DNA of 64,000 nt, from contig NZ_JACJUK010000005.1 in NCBI RefSeq assembly GCF_014235875.1, positions 286,132-350,131 on the forward strand, given 5' to 3'. Position numbers and translations under genes: made by a program. How positions within the stretch are numbered: the stretch's first letter is position 1; every line of letters starts with the position of its first letter. Source of the DNA: Croceivirga lutea. Its GTDB lineage: Bacteria > Bacteroidota > Bacteroidia > Flavobacteriales > Flavobacteriaceae. Of this stretch, positions 36,752 to 45,020 are shown in pieces. The notes under the pieces were generated by a model that made no database searches, was not told the DNA's origin, and was given only the letters and a program-made list of their open reading frames with translations.

Positions 36752-37210
36752 CTATTTTTTTAGAGCAATGTAATTAACCTTTAGCATGTTTATTTTAGAA
36801 AGCGTTTTTTTTACATCGTTAACAATTCCAAGTTTAACATTCTCGTCTATTTTAAGATTTACCGTGGCTTTGGCTCTAAGGTGTTCTGGCATAAGTGATA
36901 GTTCTTCTAAAACAAAAGCAGAAACATCGTGAACCCCACCTATTTTATTTCCTAACTGTAATACCGGTTCTGTGCCATAATTTGCCTGATAGTTATCTAG
37001 TGGTTTTCCAATTATTATTTCGATTACTCCAACTTTTGCGAATTTTTCAGCTTGATTAGCCATAGGGATTGTATTTTCAACCAAAAGATTTTGGTCTTTA
37101 AAAACGGTAACCGTCATAAAGAAAAAAAGTAGAATAAAAACAATATCAGGTAAGGATGCTGTAGAAACTGGCGGTAAACTTGAGTTAGATTTTTTAGTTT
37201 TAAATTTCAT
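36752..37210 (-). CDS. exbD: ExbD/TolR-type protein (short form, second pair)
   Basis: This 152-residue protein has one N-terminal membrane helix with the ExbD aspartate (VSTASLPDIVFILLFFFMTV) and a periplasmic domain ending in the helix-strand IVNDVKKTLSKINMLKVNYIALKK. It is closely similar to the short ExbD at 37926, so the pair here looks like a duplicate. It is last in the minus-strand order and six bases after its long partner. Confidence 0.9.
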   Translation of the reverse strand: MKFKTKKSNSSLPPVSTASLPDIVFILLFFFMTVTVFKDQNLLVENTIPMANQAEKFAKVGVIEIIIGKPLDNYQANYGTEPVLQLGNKIGGVHDVSAFVLEELSLMPEHLRAKATVNLKIDENVKLGIVNDVKKTLSKINMLKVNYIALKK

Positions 37211-37216
37211 GACTTT

Positions 37217-37828
37217 CTATATTTTAAGTTCTGCTTCTGATATTTTTATAGGATATAGACTTCTTATTTCTTCTATCATAGACTTTAACTTTACCTTTTC
37301 AGATGAATAATTCTCTGCTTTATGATATTCCAATAATAAATCTGAGTAAGAAATAGTAAAGCGTTTTATGGCTTCTCTAGTTCTTAGCGAATTATAAGCA
37401 TCTATTAATTGATTTTGAACATCTAAATAGACATCGTATGATGCATTTCTACTACTTGTTAAAGATATTATAGCTTTTGCTGGACTATCTGATGAATACG
37501 AGCTTCTATCACCTTCACAGTATTCACAATAAAATGGAGAATCTATTTGTGCACCACCATTATCCACAAAGTCAAGAACAATATTCTTTAAGTCTTTTGA
37601 ATTTATAAGATTATCTGCTACAAGAACTTTATTCTGAGCGTTGATGTTAATTCTAAGGATATTTCTTTCATAGATATCAGCAGTTTCTGCATTTGGTCTC
37701 GGGAGCATTCTTTGTAAGCCATCGTTAGACTCTAAACTAGTAGTTACTAAAAAAAAGATGAGTAAAAGAAACGCAATATCTGCCATAGAACCTGCATTTA
37801 CTTCGGGTGGATTTCTTTGATGCTTCAT
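37217..37828 (-). CDS. exbD: ExbD/TolR-type protein (long form, second pair)
   Basis: This 203-residue protein has a TM helix with the conserved Asp (NAGSMADIAFLLLIFFLVTT), then a periplasmic domain with a two-cysteine insert (FYCEYCEGDRSSYSSD, near 98-113). A long C-terminal helical tail follows. It is the duplicate of the long ExbD at 38419. A terminator lies between this pair and the first pair, so it may be expressed at a different level. No ExbB of its own is present. Confidence 0.9.
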   Translation of the reverse strand: MKHQRNPPEVNAGSMADIAFLLLIFFLVTTSLESNDGLQRMLPRPNAETADIYERNILRININAQNKVLVADNLINSKDLKNIVLDFVDNGGAQIDSPFYCEYCEGDRSSYSSDSPAKAIISLTSSRNASYDVYLDVQNQLIDAYNSLRTREAIKRFTISYSDLLLEYHKAENYSSEKVKLKSMIEEIRSLYPIKISEAELKI

Positions 37829-37874
37829 AAGAATAGATTTTGTTATCTAAATCTCTAAAACAACAACGCATAAA

Positions 37875-37903
37875 AAAAGCCCAAACTAGTGTTTGGGCTT
37901 TTT
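37875..37903 (-). terminator. Terminator between the two ExbD pairs
   Basis: AAAAGCCCAAAC-tagt-GTTTGGGCTTTT is a perfect 12-bp stem with A- and T-runs on both sides. In the minus direction it follows the first ExbB-ExbD unit. Confidence 0.88.
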
Positions 37904-37925
37904 GATTGAGTAAAGTGTTTTGTTA

Positions 37926-38408
37926 CTACTGTAAATTATTAAAGGCATTACCTTCATAAGTAGTATAATTTACTTTTAGTGCATTTACCTTTCTTAATTC
38001 CTGCTTAATATCAGAGATTAATCCCATGTTAGCATCCTTATCTACTTTTAAAGATGTAGTTAACACGTTCTGAATTTCTGGTGGTCTATTAGCTCTTTCA
38101 GCTAGAATATAAGAACCTACTTCACTAACATCAGCAAACTTATCATTTAACTGTATTTTAGGTTCTGAACCGTATACGCCTTGATACTCCTTTGTTGGTT
38201 TACCAACGTAAACGTAGATAATTCTATCCTTTTTGTCTAACTTCTTAACCTCAGAAGCATTGGGTAATGTATTTTGCACTAACAATGAACTGTCTTTCAT
38301 AGTTGTTACCGTCATAAAGAAAAACAGCAACATAAACACAATATCCGGCAATGAAGCGGTACTTACCGCAGGTAAATCACCTTCTTTCTTTTTTGCAAAC
38401 TTTGCCAT
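37926..38408 (-). CDS. exbD: ExbD/TolR-type protein (short form, first pair)
   Basis: This 160-residue protein has the TM helix VSTASLPDIVFMLLFFFMTV with the proton-path Asp and a C-terminal domain like that of its homologue at 36752 (SDIKQELRKVNALKVNYTTYEG). It lies ten bases after the long ExbD and just before the terminator at 37875, so it closes the first unit. Confidence 0.92.
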   Translation of the reverse strand: MAKFAKKKEGDLPAVSTASLPDIVFMLLFFFMTVTTMKDSSLLVQNTLPNASEVKKLDKKDRIIYVYVGKPTKEYQGVYGSEPKIQLNDKFADVSEVGSYILAERANRPPEIQNVLTTSLKVDKDANMGLISDIKQELRKVNALKVNYTTYEGNAFNNLQ

Positions 38409-38418
38409 GAACTATGTA

Positions 38419-39036
38419 TTAATTGTTAGATGTTTCTGCTTCAGATAATTTTTGAGGAAACATATCTTGAATTCTTTTTACGTCTTCTTTCAACTTTTCG
38501 TATTCAGTAGGCGTCATTCTCTCTTTAGTTTCCGAGGCAAGGTATTCCGACTCCATAGCCGTATAATCCTTACCAAAAATTCGCTGAGCTTCTCTATTTC
38601 GTAACTCATTATACGCACCAACCAATTCATTTTGAACTGTAATGTAGGTTGCATATTTAGTCTCTCTATCATTCTTTAAAGAAATAATAGCTTTACTTGG
38701 GTTATCAGAAGAATTTTGGTCTTTCTTACCTTTACAATAAGCACAAGAACCATCACCGTTATTATCTAAGAACTCCATAGCTTTAGTACGCAAGTTCTCA
38801 ATATCTGTTAACTCTTCTTCTACAAGCAACTGACCATTTTTATTAATGTTCACCGTAAAAATGTTCTTTTGCTTAATAACCACGTTATCCTCTGGCGGCT
38901 CATTTGGTGGCAACATTCTATCTAAACCAGCATCTGTTTCAATAGTTGTAGTAACTAAGAAAAAGATTAATAGCAAGAAAGCAATGTCTGCCATAGAACC
39001 AGCATTTACCTCAGGGGCTCCTTTTCTTCTAGGCAT
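38419..39036 (-). CDS. exbD: ExbD/TolR-type protein (long form, first pair)
   Basis: This 205-residue protein has the TM helix NAGSMADIAFLLLIFFLVTT and a periplasmic domain carrying SCAYCKGKKDQNSSDN (a CxxC-like pair near 98-101). A long charged C-terminal helix follows. The F. psychrophilum TonB system also has two ExbD proteins with one ExbB, so the long/short pairing is a family trait; here it occurs twice. Confidence 0.92.
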   Translation of the reverse strand: MPRRKGAPEVNAGSMADIAFLLLIFFLVTTTIETDAGLDRMLPPNEPPEDNVVIKQKNIFTVNINKNGQLLVEEELTDIENLRTKAMEFLDNNGDGSCAYCKGKKDQNSSDNPSKAIISLKNDRETKYATYITVQNELVGAYNELRNREAQRIFGKDYTAMESEYLASETKERMTPTEYEKLKEDVKRIQDMFPQKLSEAETSNN

Positions 39037-39048
39037 AACTTTTACTTT

Positions 39049-39495
39049 TTATTTTCCAAAGACCCTTTTAACACCGGGTAACACCATCAACAAAACAGCA
39101 ACAACTACCATTCCGAAGAAAACGTTCAATAACATACCGATTGTTTTAACGGTACTTTCAGTAGGTTGAATTTCTTTACCTGCAAAGGTATCTACTACTG
39201 CTTTAGCTTCATCACCACTTGAAAGTGCGTAACCTATTATAAATAGAATTGCTAATCCACCAAGAGAGAACAAAGCTTTTTTCAATCCACCTGGAGTAGT
39301 TATCATTTTGCGTAAACCGAAAAACAAAGCTGTTACGGCTGCAAAAATTAACAACACCCACATGATTAAGAACATTACATTGATGCCCGTACTATCTATA
39401 GCACTAGGGTCCTCTGGACTCGGCATCATAAAGAAGCACATTATCGCAGCAATTACGCTGATTACGATAAGTACTATTTTTAAAATTTTATGCAT
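39049..39495 (-). CDS. Small membrane protein within the ExbB-ExbD operon
   Basis: This 148-residue protein has four predicted membrane segments (about 5-22, 39-60, 74-90 and 122-142) and one short exposed loop rich in Asp/Glu (SSGDEAKAVVDTFAGKE). I do not recognise a family. It sits between ExbB (27 nt) and the long ExbD (12 nt) in tight operon spacing, so it is probably an accessory of this proton-channel complex. Confidence 0.75.
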   Translation of the reverse strand: MHKILKIVLIVISVIAAIMCFFMMPSPEDPSAIDSTGINVMFLIMWVLLIFAAVTALFFGLRKMITTPGGLKKALFSLGGLAILFIIGYALSSGDEAKAVVDTFAGKEIQPTESTVKTIGMLLNVFFGMVVVAVLLMVLPGVKRVFGK

Positions 39496-39522
39496 AACTC
39501 GATAGTTTATTTAAAGTTAAAA

Positions 39523-40251
39523 TTACTTTTTGTGAGCGGCCAACATATCAATCAAAGCGATTGAAGAATCTTCCATGTCGTTCACAATACTATCAATTTT
39601 TGCAATAATGTAGTTGTAGAAAATCTGTAAGATAATTGCAGTAATAAGACCAAATACCGTTGTTAAAAGTGCTACCTGAATATCACCTGCAATTAACGAC
39701 GCACTTAAGTTACCTACAGCAGCAATCTTTTGGAATGCAGCAATCATACCAATTACCGTACCCATGAACCCAAGCATGGGAGCAATTGCGATAAATAAAG
39801 ATAACCAAGAAACGTTTTTCTCTAATTGACCCATTTGAACACCACCATAAGCTACAACAGCTTTTTCAGCAGATTCTAAACCTTCTGTAGAACGGTCTAA
39901 ACCTTGGTAAAAGATAGAGGCAACAGGCCCTTTTGTGTTTCTGCAAACTTCTTTTGCAGCTTCAATACCGCCAGACGCTAATGCATCTTCAACTTGTTGC
40001 TTCAATTTTGCAGAATTGGTAGTCGCCATGTTTAAGTAAATGATACGCTCAATGGCAACAGCCAAACCTAATATCAAACATAACAATACGATACCCATGA
40101 AAACTGGCCCACCTTGAATGAACTGTTCTTTCAACACTTGAGTGAAACCTTTTGAAGCTTCACCGCCTTCTTGTAAGATAGCAGCAGATGCGCTGGTAGT
40201 ACCTAAAATGAACATTCCGGCAGTAGCCAGAGTAAAGGATATTTTTTTCAT
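39523..40251 (-). CDS. exbB: ExbB / TolQ / MotA family proton channel protein
   Basis: This protein of about 242 residues starts at ATG 40251 (MKKISFTLATAGMFILG); the open frame reaches a TTG at 40260. An N-terminal signal-like helix ending in SASA is followed by the three ExbB helices: VFMGIVLLCLILGLAVAIERII, LSLFIAIAPMLGFMGTVIGMIAAF and the third with IQVALLTTVFGLITAIILQIFYN. It forms the pentameric channel that energises TonB through ExbD. It is first in the operon. Confidence 0.93.
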   Translation of the reverse strand: MKKISFTLATAGMFILGTTSASAAILQEGGEASKGFTQVLKEQFIQGGPVFMGIVLLCLILGLAVAIERIIYLNMATTNSAKLKQQVEDALASGGIEAAKEVCRNTKGPVASIFYQGLDRSTEGLESAEKAVVAYGGVQMGQLEKNVSWLSLFIAIAPMLGFMGTVIGMIAAFQKIAAVGNLSASLIAGDIQVALLTTVFGLITAIILQIFYNYIIAKIDSIVNDMEDSSIALIDMLAAHKK

Positions 40252-40329
40252 TGTGTTCAAACTTAAAATTAGTTAGTTAATAATGTTTAAAGATATAAAA
40301 ATTTAATAATTACAAATATTCAAATCAGC

Positions 40330-40416
40330 AGAGAGGAAGGGATTCGAACCCTCGATGCACTTTTGGTGCATACACACTTTCCAGGCGTGCGCCTTCGACC
40401 ACTCGGCCACCTCTCT
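40330..40416 (-). tRNA. tRNA-Ser (anticodon GGA)
   Basis: The reverse complement is an 87-nt class II tRNA. The acceptor arms AGAGAGG / CCTCTCT pair, the D-arm reads GGCCGAGTGGTCGAAGGC, and the anticodon loop CTGGAAA gives GGA. A long variable arm (TGTATGCACCAAAAGTGCATCG, in part) and the T-arm GGGTTCGAATCCC follow. No CCA is encoded. Confidence 0.94.
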
Positions 40417-40486
40417 ATTATTTTGAATAGTTAGGCCGACCAATAAACAAAAAATTTTACAGTTGAAGAAATTTGTGTCGTTAATT

Positions 40487-41518
40487 TTAACTCATTTCTC
40501 CCCGCAAAGAGGTCTCATAAATGGTTTTAAAAGACATACTTGAAACCTCACTTCCAAGTAGATACATAGCTTTTGTTACGGCAGATTCTGTAGTAATATC
40601 TTTTCCATTAATAATTCCTATTTTTTTTAATAACGAGCTTGTTTCGTAGTGACCGAGTACAACACTACCCGCAGAACATTGTGTTACGTTGATTATATGC
40701 AAGCCGTTTTCTATTGCATTTTTTAACATTTTTATAAACCAATCCTCTGTCGATGCATTACCAGCCCCATAGGTTTCTAACACCAGTGCCTTTAAATTTC
40801 TAGTATTTAAAACAGCCGCTATTAAATCTTTACTAATTCCTGGAAAGAGTTTTAAAATAGCAACATTTCTATCCATTTGTTTATGCACCAACAACTTTTC
40901 TTTTTTATTTTTTCTTTTAAAAAGTTGCTGAGAATTAATTGCTAAGTGTACCCCAGAGTTTACCAGCTCAGGGTAATTAGGAGAATTAAATGCTTCAAAA
41001 TGCTCAGCATTTATTTTTGTTGTGCGGTTTCCACGGTATAGTTTGTATTCAAAATACAACCCAACCTCTTGTAAAACCGGTTCATTATTTTCTTGTAGAG
41101 CCGCCAACTGAGTTGCAGTAATTAAATTCTCTTTGGCATCTGTTCTTAAATCTCCTATTGGCAATTGAGAACCTGTTAAAATTACCGGCTTACCAAGATT
41201 TTCAAGCATAAAACTTAATGCAGAGGCTGTATAACTCATAGTATCACTACCATGCAATACCACAAAACCATTGTATTTGGAATAGTTGTCTTCAAATATG
41301 CTGACCAATTCTACCCAATGCTCAATGTTCATATTAGAAGAATCAATTGGGTTCTCAAAAGAAATATGATCTATTTTACAGTCTAATTGATTCAACTCTG
41401 GAATATTCTTAAGTAAGCTATCAAAATTGAATGCAGTCAATGAACCCGATTCATAATTCTTAACCATACCTATGGTACCACCTGTATATATCAACAATAT
41501 TTTTAGTGCACTACTCAT
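40487..41518 (-). CDS. ansA: Type I L-asparaginase
   Basis: This 343-residue enzyme hydrolyses asparagine to aspartate and ammonia. Both asparaginase signatures are present: LLIYTGGTIGMV near the N-terminus with its catalytic Thr, and GFVVLHGSDTMSYTASALSF with the second Thr-Asp pair. LTGSQLPIGDLRTDA is typical of the cytoplasmic type I form, and there is no signal peptide. Its ATG abuts the tatD stop with no gap, so the two are coupled. Confidence 0.93.
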   Translation of the reverse strand: MSSALKILLIYTGGTIGMVKNYESGSLTAFNFDSLLKNIPELNQLDCKIDHISFENPIDSSNMNIEHWVELVSIFEDNYSKYNGFVVLHGSDTMSYTASALSFMLENLGKPVILTGSQLPIGDLRTDAKENLITATQLAALQENNEPVLQEVGLYFEYKLYRGNRTTKINAEHFEAFNSPNYPELVNSGVHLAINSQQLFKRKNKKEKLLVHKQMDRNVAILKLFPGISKDLIAAVLNTRNLKALVLETYGAGNASTEDWFIKMLKNAIENGLHIINVTQCSAGSVVLGHYETSSLLKKIGIINGKDITTESAVTKAMYLLGSEVSSMSFKTIYETSLRGEMS

Positions 41519-42286
41519 TTAAACTCCGAATACTTTTTTTGAATTTTCAGTTGTGATTTTTGCTATTTCTTCTTCTGACAAATTATAAATCGAAGCTAAT
41601 TTTTCAACGACTTTTATTAGGTAGGCACTTTCATTACGTTTACCTCGATAAGGTGTTGGCGATAAATAAGGAGCGTCTGTTTCTAATACAATATTATTCA
41701 AATCTATCTTATTAAGAAATTGGTCTATTTTTCCATTCTTAAATGTTACTACGCCACCTATACCTAATTTCATATTATATTCAATTGCTTGTAAGGCTTG
41801 CTTGTGTGTACCAGTAAAACAATGAAAAATACCGTAAAGATCAGAACCTTTTTCTTGATCTAATATTTCAAAGATTTCATCAAAGGCTTCTCTACAATGA
41901 ATTACGATTGGTAAACCATGATTTTTAGCCAATTGAATTTGTCTAACAAAAGCGTCTTGCTGCTGTTTTAAAAATGTTTTATCCCAATACAAATCAATAC
42001 CTATCTCCCCTACCCCGAAAAACGCTCTTTCTGAAAATTGTTTTTCTACAAAACGCAATTCTTCCTCATAGTTTTCCTTTACATGAGTTGGGTGAAGACC
42101 CATCATTAAGTATATGTTTTGGGGGTAGTTTTTTTCCAAATCATACATTCTATTGGCATAAGTAGAATCTATAGCTGGTATAAAAAATCGTTGAACACCT
42201 AAATCTAATGCACGATTAATCATTGCATCTCTATCTTCATCGAAAGCCTCACTATATAAATGGCTGTGTGTATCTGTTAAAATCAT
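41519..42286 (-). CDS. tatD: TatD family metal-dependent hydrolase
   Basis: This 255-residue TIM-barrel hydrolase has TDTHSHLYSEAFDEDRD with the first metal site, FFGVGEIGIDLYWDK, PIVIHCREAF and LETDAPYLSPTPYRGKRNE. The family includes DNA exonucleases and D-aminoacyl-tRNA hydrolases; the specificity is not clear. It is first of the tatD-ansA pair. A minus-strand TATTTTTG element (42291-42298) lies so close to the ATG that the mRNA may be almost leaderless. Confidence 0.93.
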   Translation of the reverse strand: MILTDTHSHLYSEAFDEDRDAMINRALDLGVQRFFIPAIDSTYANRMYDLEKNYPQNIYLMMGLHPTHVKENYEEELRFVEKQFSERAFFGVGEIGIDLYWDKTFLKQQQDAFVRQIQLAKNHGLPIVIHCREAFDEIFEILDQEKGSDLYGIFHCFTGTHKQALQAIEYNMKLGIGGVVTFKNGKIDQFLNKIDLNNIVLETDAPYLSPTPYRGKRNESAYLIKVVEKLASIYNLSEEEIAKITTENSKKVFGV

Positions 42287-42290
42287 AGCG

Positions 42291-42310
42291 CAAAAATAGA
42301 ATTATCTTTG
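42291..42310. promoter_or_regulatory. Back-to-back -7 elements
   Basis: TATTTTTG on the minus strand (42291-42298, for tatD) and TATCTTTG on the plus strand (42303-42310, for the retropepsin-like gene) lie four bases apart in a 37-bp divergent spacer. Each -33 region would have to extend into the other transcript's leader or coding start. Confidence 0.45.
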
Positions 42311-42323
42311 GCAAATTTTCTGC

Positions 42324-42761
42324 ATGAAATCATTGAAAAACTTTTTAAAATCTAAGGCATACAAAACTATTCCTTTACGTTTTACAAAGACCAACCATTT
42401 TGAAGTTACAGCTTTCATCAATGGTGTTGAAGGTAGATTCATTCTAGACACTGGAGCCTCAAACACTTGTATTGGAGTTGATAAAATTGATGTTTTTAAG
42501 TTAACTCAAGAGTCATCTGAAATTAAAGCAGCAGGTGCAGGTGCAATTGAAATGGAAACATTCATTGCGAAAAATAATACCATTGAACTTGGAAAATGGT
42601 CAAAAAAGAGACAAGAGATTGTTCTTTTTGATTTGATTCATGTAAATCAAGCGCTTCTAAATCATGAAGCAGAACCTGTAGACGGTATTATTGGTGCTGA
42701 TATTCTAAAAAAAGGAAAAGCTATAGTAGATTACAGCAAAAAACGTTTATACCTTAAATAA
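42324..42761 (+). CDS. Retropepsin-like aspartic protease
   Basis: This 145-residue protein belongs to clan AA. A single catalytic motif FILDTGASNTCI has Asp42, and the second hydrophobic-hydrophobic-Gly motif is DGIIGADILKKGKAIVDY, as in retropepsin-like bacterial proteins that work as dimers. It has no signal peptide. The physiological substrate is unknown. It is divergent from tatD and convergent with sucB, with a strong bidirectional terminator between. Confidence 0.82.
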   Translation: MKSLKNFLKSKAYKTIPLRFTKTNHFEVTAFINGVEGRFILDTGASNTCIGVDKIDVFKLTQESSEIKAAGAGAIEMETFIAKNNTIELGKWSKKRQEIVLFDLIHVNQALLNHEAEPVDGIIGADILKKGKAIVDYSKKRLYLK

Positions 42762-42790
42762 AGAGGGCGCCTATTTGGGCGCCCTCTTTA
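42760..42790. terminator. Bidirectional terminator
   Basis: AGAGGGCGCC (42762-42771) and GGCGCCCTCT (42778-42787) form a 10-bp GC-rich stem flanked by As and Ts. It serves the convergent retropepsin-like gene and the sucA-sucB operon. Confidence 0.88.
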
Positions 42791-42809
42791 GTTTAATAAA
42801 TTGAAGTTA

Positions 42810-44030
42810 TTAGAGCTCTAATGCTTTTTTAACATCATTATTCATTAATATTTCTACCGGATTTTCTAGCGCCTCTTTAACAGCCACTAGGAATCCAACT
42901 GATTCTTTACCATCAATTATTCTATGATCGTAAGAAAGTGCAACATACATAATTGGCGCTATTGCTATAGCTCCATCACGAGCTATTGGTCTTTCTACAA
43001 TATTATGCATACCAAGAATAGCACTTTGAGGAGGGTTAATTATTGGTGTAGACAACATGGAACCAAATACTCCACCATTTGTTATGGTGAAAGTACCCCC
43101 AGTCATTTCATCTACTGTAATCTCTCCTTCTCTAGCTCTAATGGCGAGTCTTTTTACTTCTGACTCAACACCTCTAAAACTTAGATTTTCTGCATTCCTA
43201 ATTACAGGCACCATTAAACCTTTTGGTCCAGAAACTGCAATGCTGATGTCACAGAAATCATAAGAAATCATTTCTTTTCCATCAATCATAGAGTTAACCG
43301 CCGGATACATTTCTAAAGCTCTAACACAAGCTAAGGTAAAGAATGACATAAAACCAAGACCAACCCCGTGCTTTTCTTTAAATTCTTCTTTATACTGTTT
43401 TCTAAGATCAAAGATTGGAGACATGTCGACTTCATTAAATGTTGTCAACATGGCCGTTTCGTTTTTAACAGCAACTAATCGTTCAGCAACCTTTCTACGC
43501 AGCATAGAAAGTTTAGAACGACTTTCACCTCTATTGCCTCCAGTAGGAGTTCCCATAGAAGGTTTTGCATTTACAGCATCCTCTTTGGTTATTCTACCGT
43601 CTTTACCAGTTCCTTTAACCTCACTTGCTGAGATTCCTTTTTCATCGAGAATCTTTTTAGCAGCAGGTGAAGGTGTACCCGTAGCGTAACTTTCTTTTGT
43701 TGGTTCTTCTTTTTTTGGTTCTACTTTTTTAGTAGGCTCTTCTTTCTTAGGTTCTTTAACTTCTTCTTTAGCTGAACCACCTGCTGGTTTTTCTGCACTT
43801 GTATCAATTAAACAAACCACTTCCCCAACTGTTACCGCATCACCAACCTCAGCTTTTAAAGTAATGATACCACTCTCTTCAGCAGGTAACTCAAGAGTTG
43901 CTTTATCAGAGTCAACTTCTGCAATGGCTTGGTCTTTTTCCACATAATCTCCGTCTTCTACCAACCATTCTGCGATTTCAACCTCGGTTATTGATTCTCC
44001 CGGTGAAGGGACTTTCATTTCTAAAACCAT
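42810..44030 (-). CDS. sucB: Dihydrolipoyl succinyltransferase (2-oxoglutarate dehydrogenase E2)
   Basis: This 406-residue E2 has one N-terminal lipoyl domain (1-77; EVDSDKATLELPAEESG with the lipoyl-lysine) and a Lys/Pro/Glu linker. The peripheral subunit-binding domain follows (about 115-150; ATGTPSPAAKKILDEKGI, GKDGRITKEDA). The catalytic domain ends in SYDHRIIDGKESVGFLV, containing the active-site His/Asp. It is last of the operon that begins with sucA. Confidence 0.95.
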   Translation of the reverse strand: MVLEMKVPSPGESITEVEIAEWLVEDGDYVEKDQAIAEVDSDKATLELPAEESGIITLKAEVGDAVTVGEVVCLIDTSAEKPAGGSAKEEVKEPKKEEPTKKVEPKKEEPTKESYATGTPSPAAKKILDEKGISASEVKGTGKDGRITKEDAVNAKPSMGTPTGGNRGESRSKLSMLRRKVAERLVAVKNETAMLTTFNEVDMSPIFDLRKQYKEEFKEKHGVGLGFMSFFTLACVRALEMYPAVNSMIDGKEMISYDFCDISIAVSGPKGLMVPVIRNAENLSFRGVESEVKRLAIRAREGEITVDEMTGGTFTITNGGVFGSMLSTPIINPPQSAILGMHNIVERPIARDGAIAIAPIMYVALSYDHRIIDGKESVGFLVAVKEALENPVEILMNNDVKKALEL

Positions 44031-44054
44031 CTATTTGCTATTTATGCTATACTA

Positions 44055-45017
44055 TTAATTGCTATTACTAATATACTCTCCTTTTTTTGGAAGGTAATCT
44101 CGTTCAATCTCACCATTGACTAAAATAGCATCGAAAAACAACTTACCTCCTATTGTTAAAGGAAAATCTTCTGTATTCTGTAAACTCAAATGAAGATGAG
44201 GCTCAGTAGAATTGCCTGAATTACCACACAAGCCTATTACATCACCCTCATAAATATCTTGACCTGTTTCTACCAATATTGACCCATTTTTTAAATGCGC
44301 AAAAAGTAAAAACTCATCATTATCTGTTTTTAAAATTACGGTATTACCGGTAACATCTACACTATTTAAAACTCCTGGAACATTATCTTCTACACCATCT
44401 ATTACTTTAACTACTCTGGCGTTACAAGGAGCTTTTATTTCTTTACCAAAAGCAAAATAATTTTCATTCTGTTTTGGGCTTTCATTAAAACTAACACCAT
44501 CATTTAAAATGAGAAAATCATAGGCGTATTTCTGATTTTCGTAAGCCACATGATAATTATCTTCTTCAGTTATTCCTCCCCAAAACACATACCATTTGTC
44601 ATCAAATGGTAATTTCATTGGCGTACTATTACGTTCAATAACAGGAGCGTCTAAGGGTTGCGGAGGGTAAATATAGAGTCCATTAATACTCAAAGACGCG
44701 TCTAAAGAAATTAAAATATCTGTAACTGCCTTATCAAAATTTGTTCTGTAAACATGACCACCGTTGCGTAATTCTAAAAAACGCATTTGTTGAATATTAC
44801 CCATTTGCTGTTTTACATTATTCGTAAAAAACTCACGAGTTTTATTAAGCGGCAAGGCTTGTTTCATGTTAATATCAAACATGTTAAATATGGCAACATA
44901 ATTACTTGTATTGTAGGCTTGTTGAAAAGCCAAGGCTTTACCTGCATAATTGGGGTCTTCTTGTTGCCCAAAAAATAGATAAGGTAAACTCAAAAACACA
45001 AGTAAAAATAGTCTCAT
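44055..45017 (-). CDS. M23 family peptidase with DUF3887-like N-terminal domain
   Basis: This 320-residue exported protein has the signal MRLFLLVFLSLPYLFFG and a DUF3887-like domain (about 22-120; YNTSNYVAIFNMFDINMKQALP). A LytM/M23 endopeptidase domain follows (about 185-300) with LLFAHLKNGS, GDVIGLCGNSGN and EPHLHLSLQ, so the zinc ligands look complete. It should cleave peptidoglycan cross-links or exported peptides. It sits between sucA and sucB with gaps of 3 and 24 bases, so it is co-transcribed with TCA-cycle genes. Confidence 0.88.
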   Translation of the reverse strand: MRLFLLVFLSLPYLFFGQQEDPNYAGKALAFQQAYNTSNYVAIFNMFDINMKQALPLNKTREFFTNNVKQQMGNIQQMRFLELRNGGHVYRTNFDKAVTDILISLDASLSINGLYIYPPQPLDAPVIERNSTPMKLPFDDKWYVFWGGITEEDNYHVAYENQKYAYDFLILNDGVSFNESPKQNENYFAFGKEIKAPCNARVVKVIDGVEDNVPGVLNSVDVTGNTVILKTDNDEFLLFAHLKNGSILVETGQDIYEGDVIGLCGNSGNSTEPHLHLSLQNTEDFPLTIGGKLFFDAILVNGEIERDYLPKKGEYISNSN

Positions 45018-45020
45018 GCC

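Noticed and set aside
42924..43689. Plus-strand frames opposite sucB
   Set aside because: They are shadows of the E2 catalytic domain and linker; none has a recognisable start region or domain.
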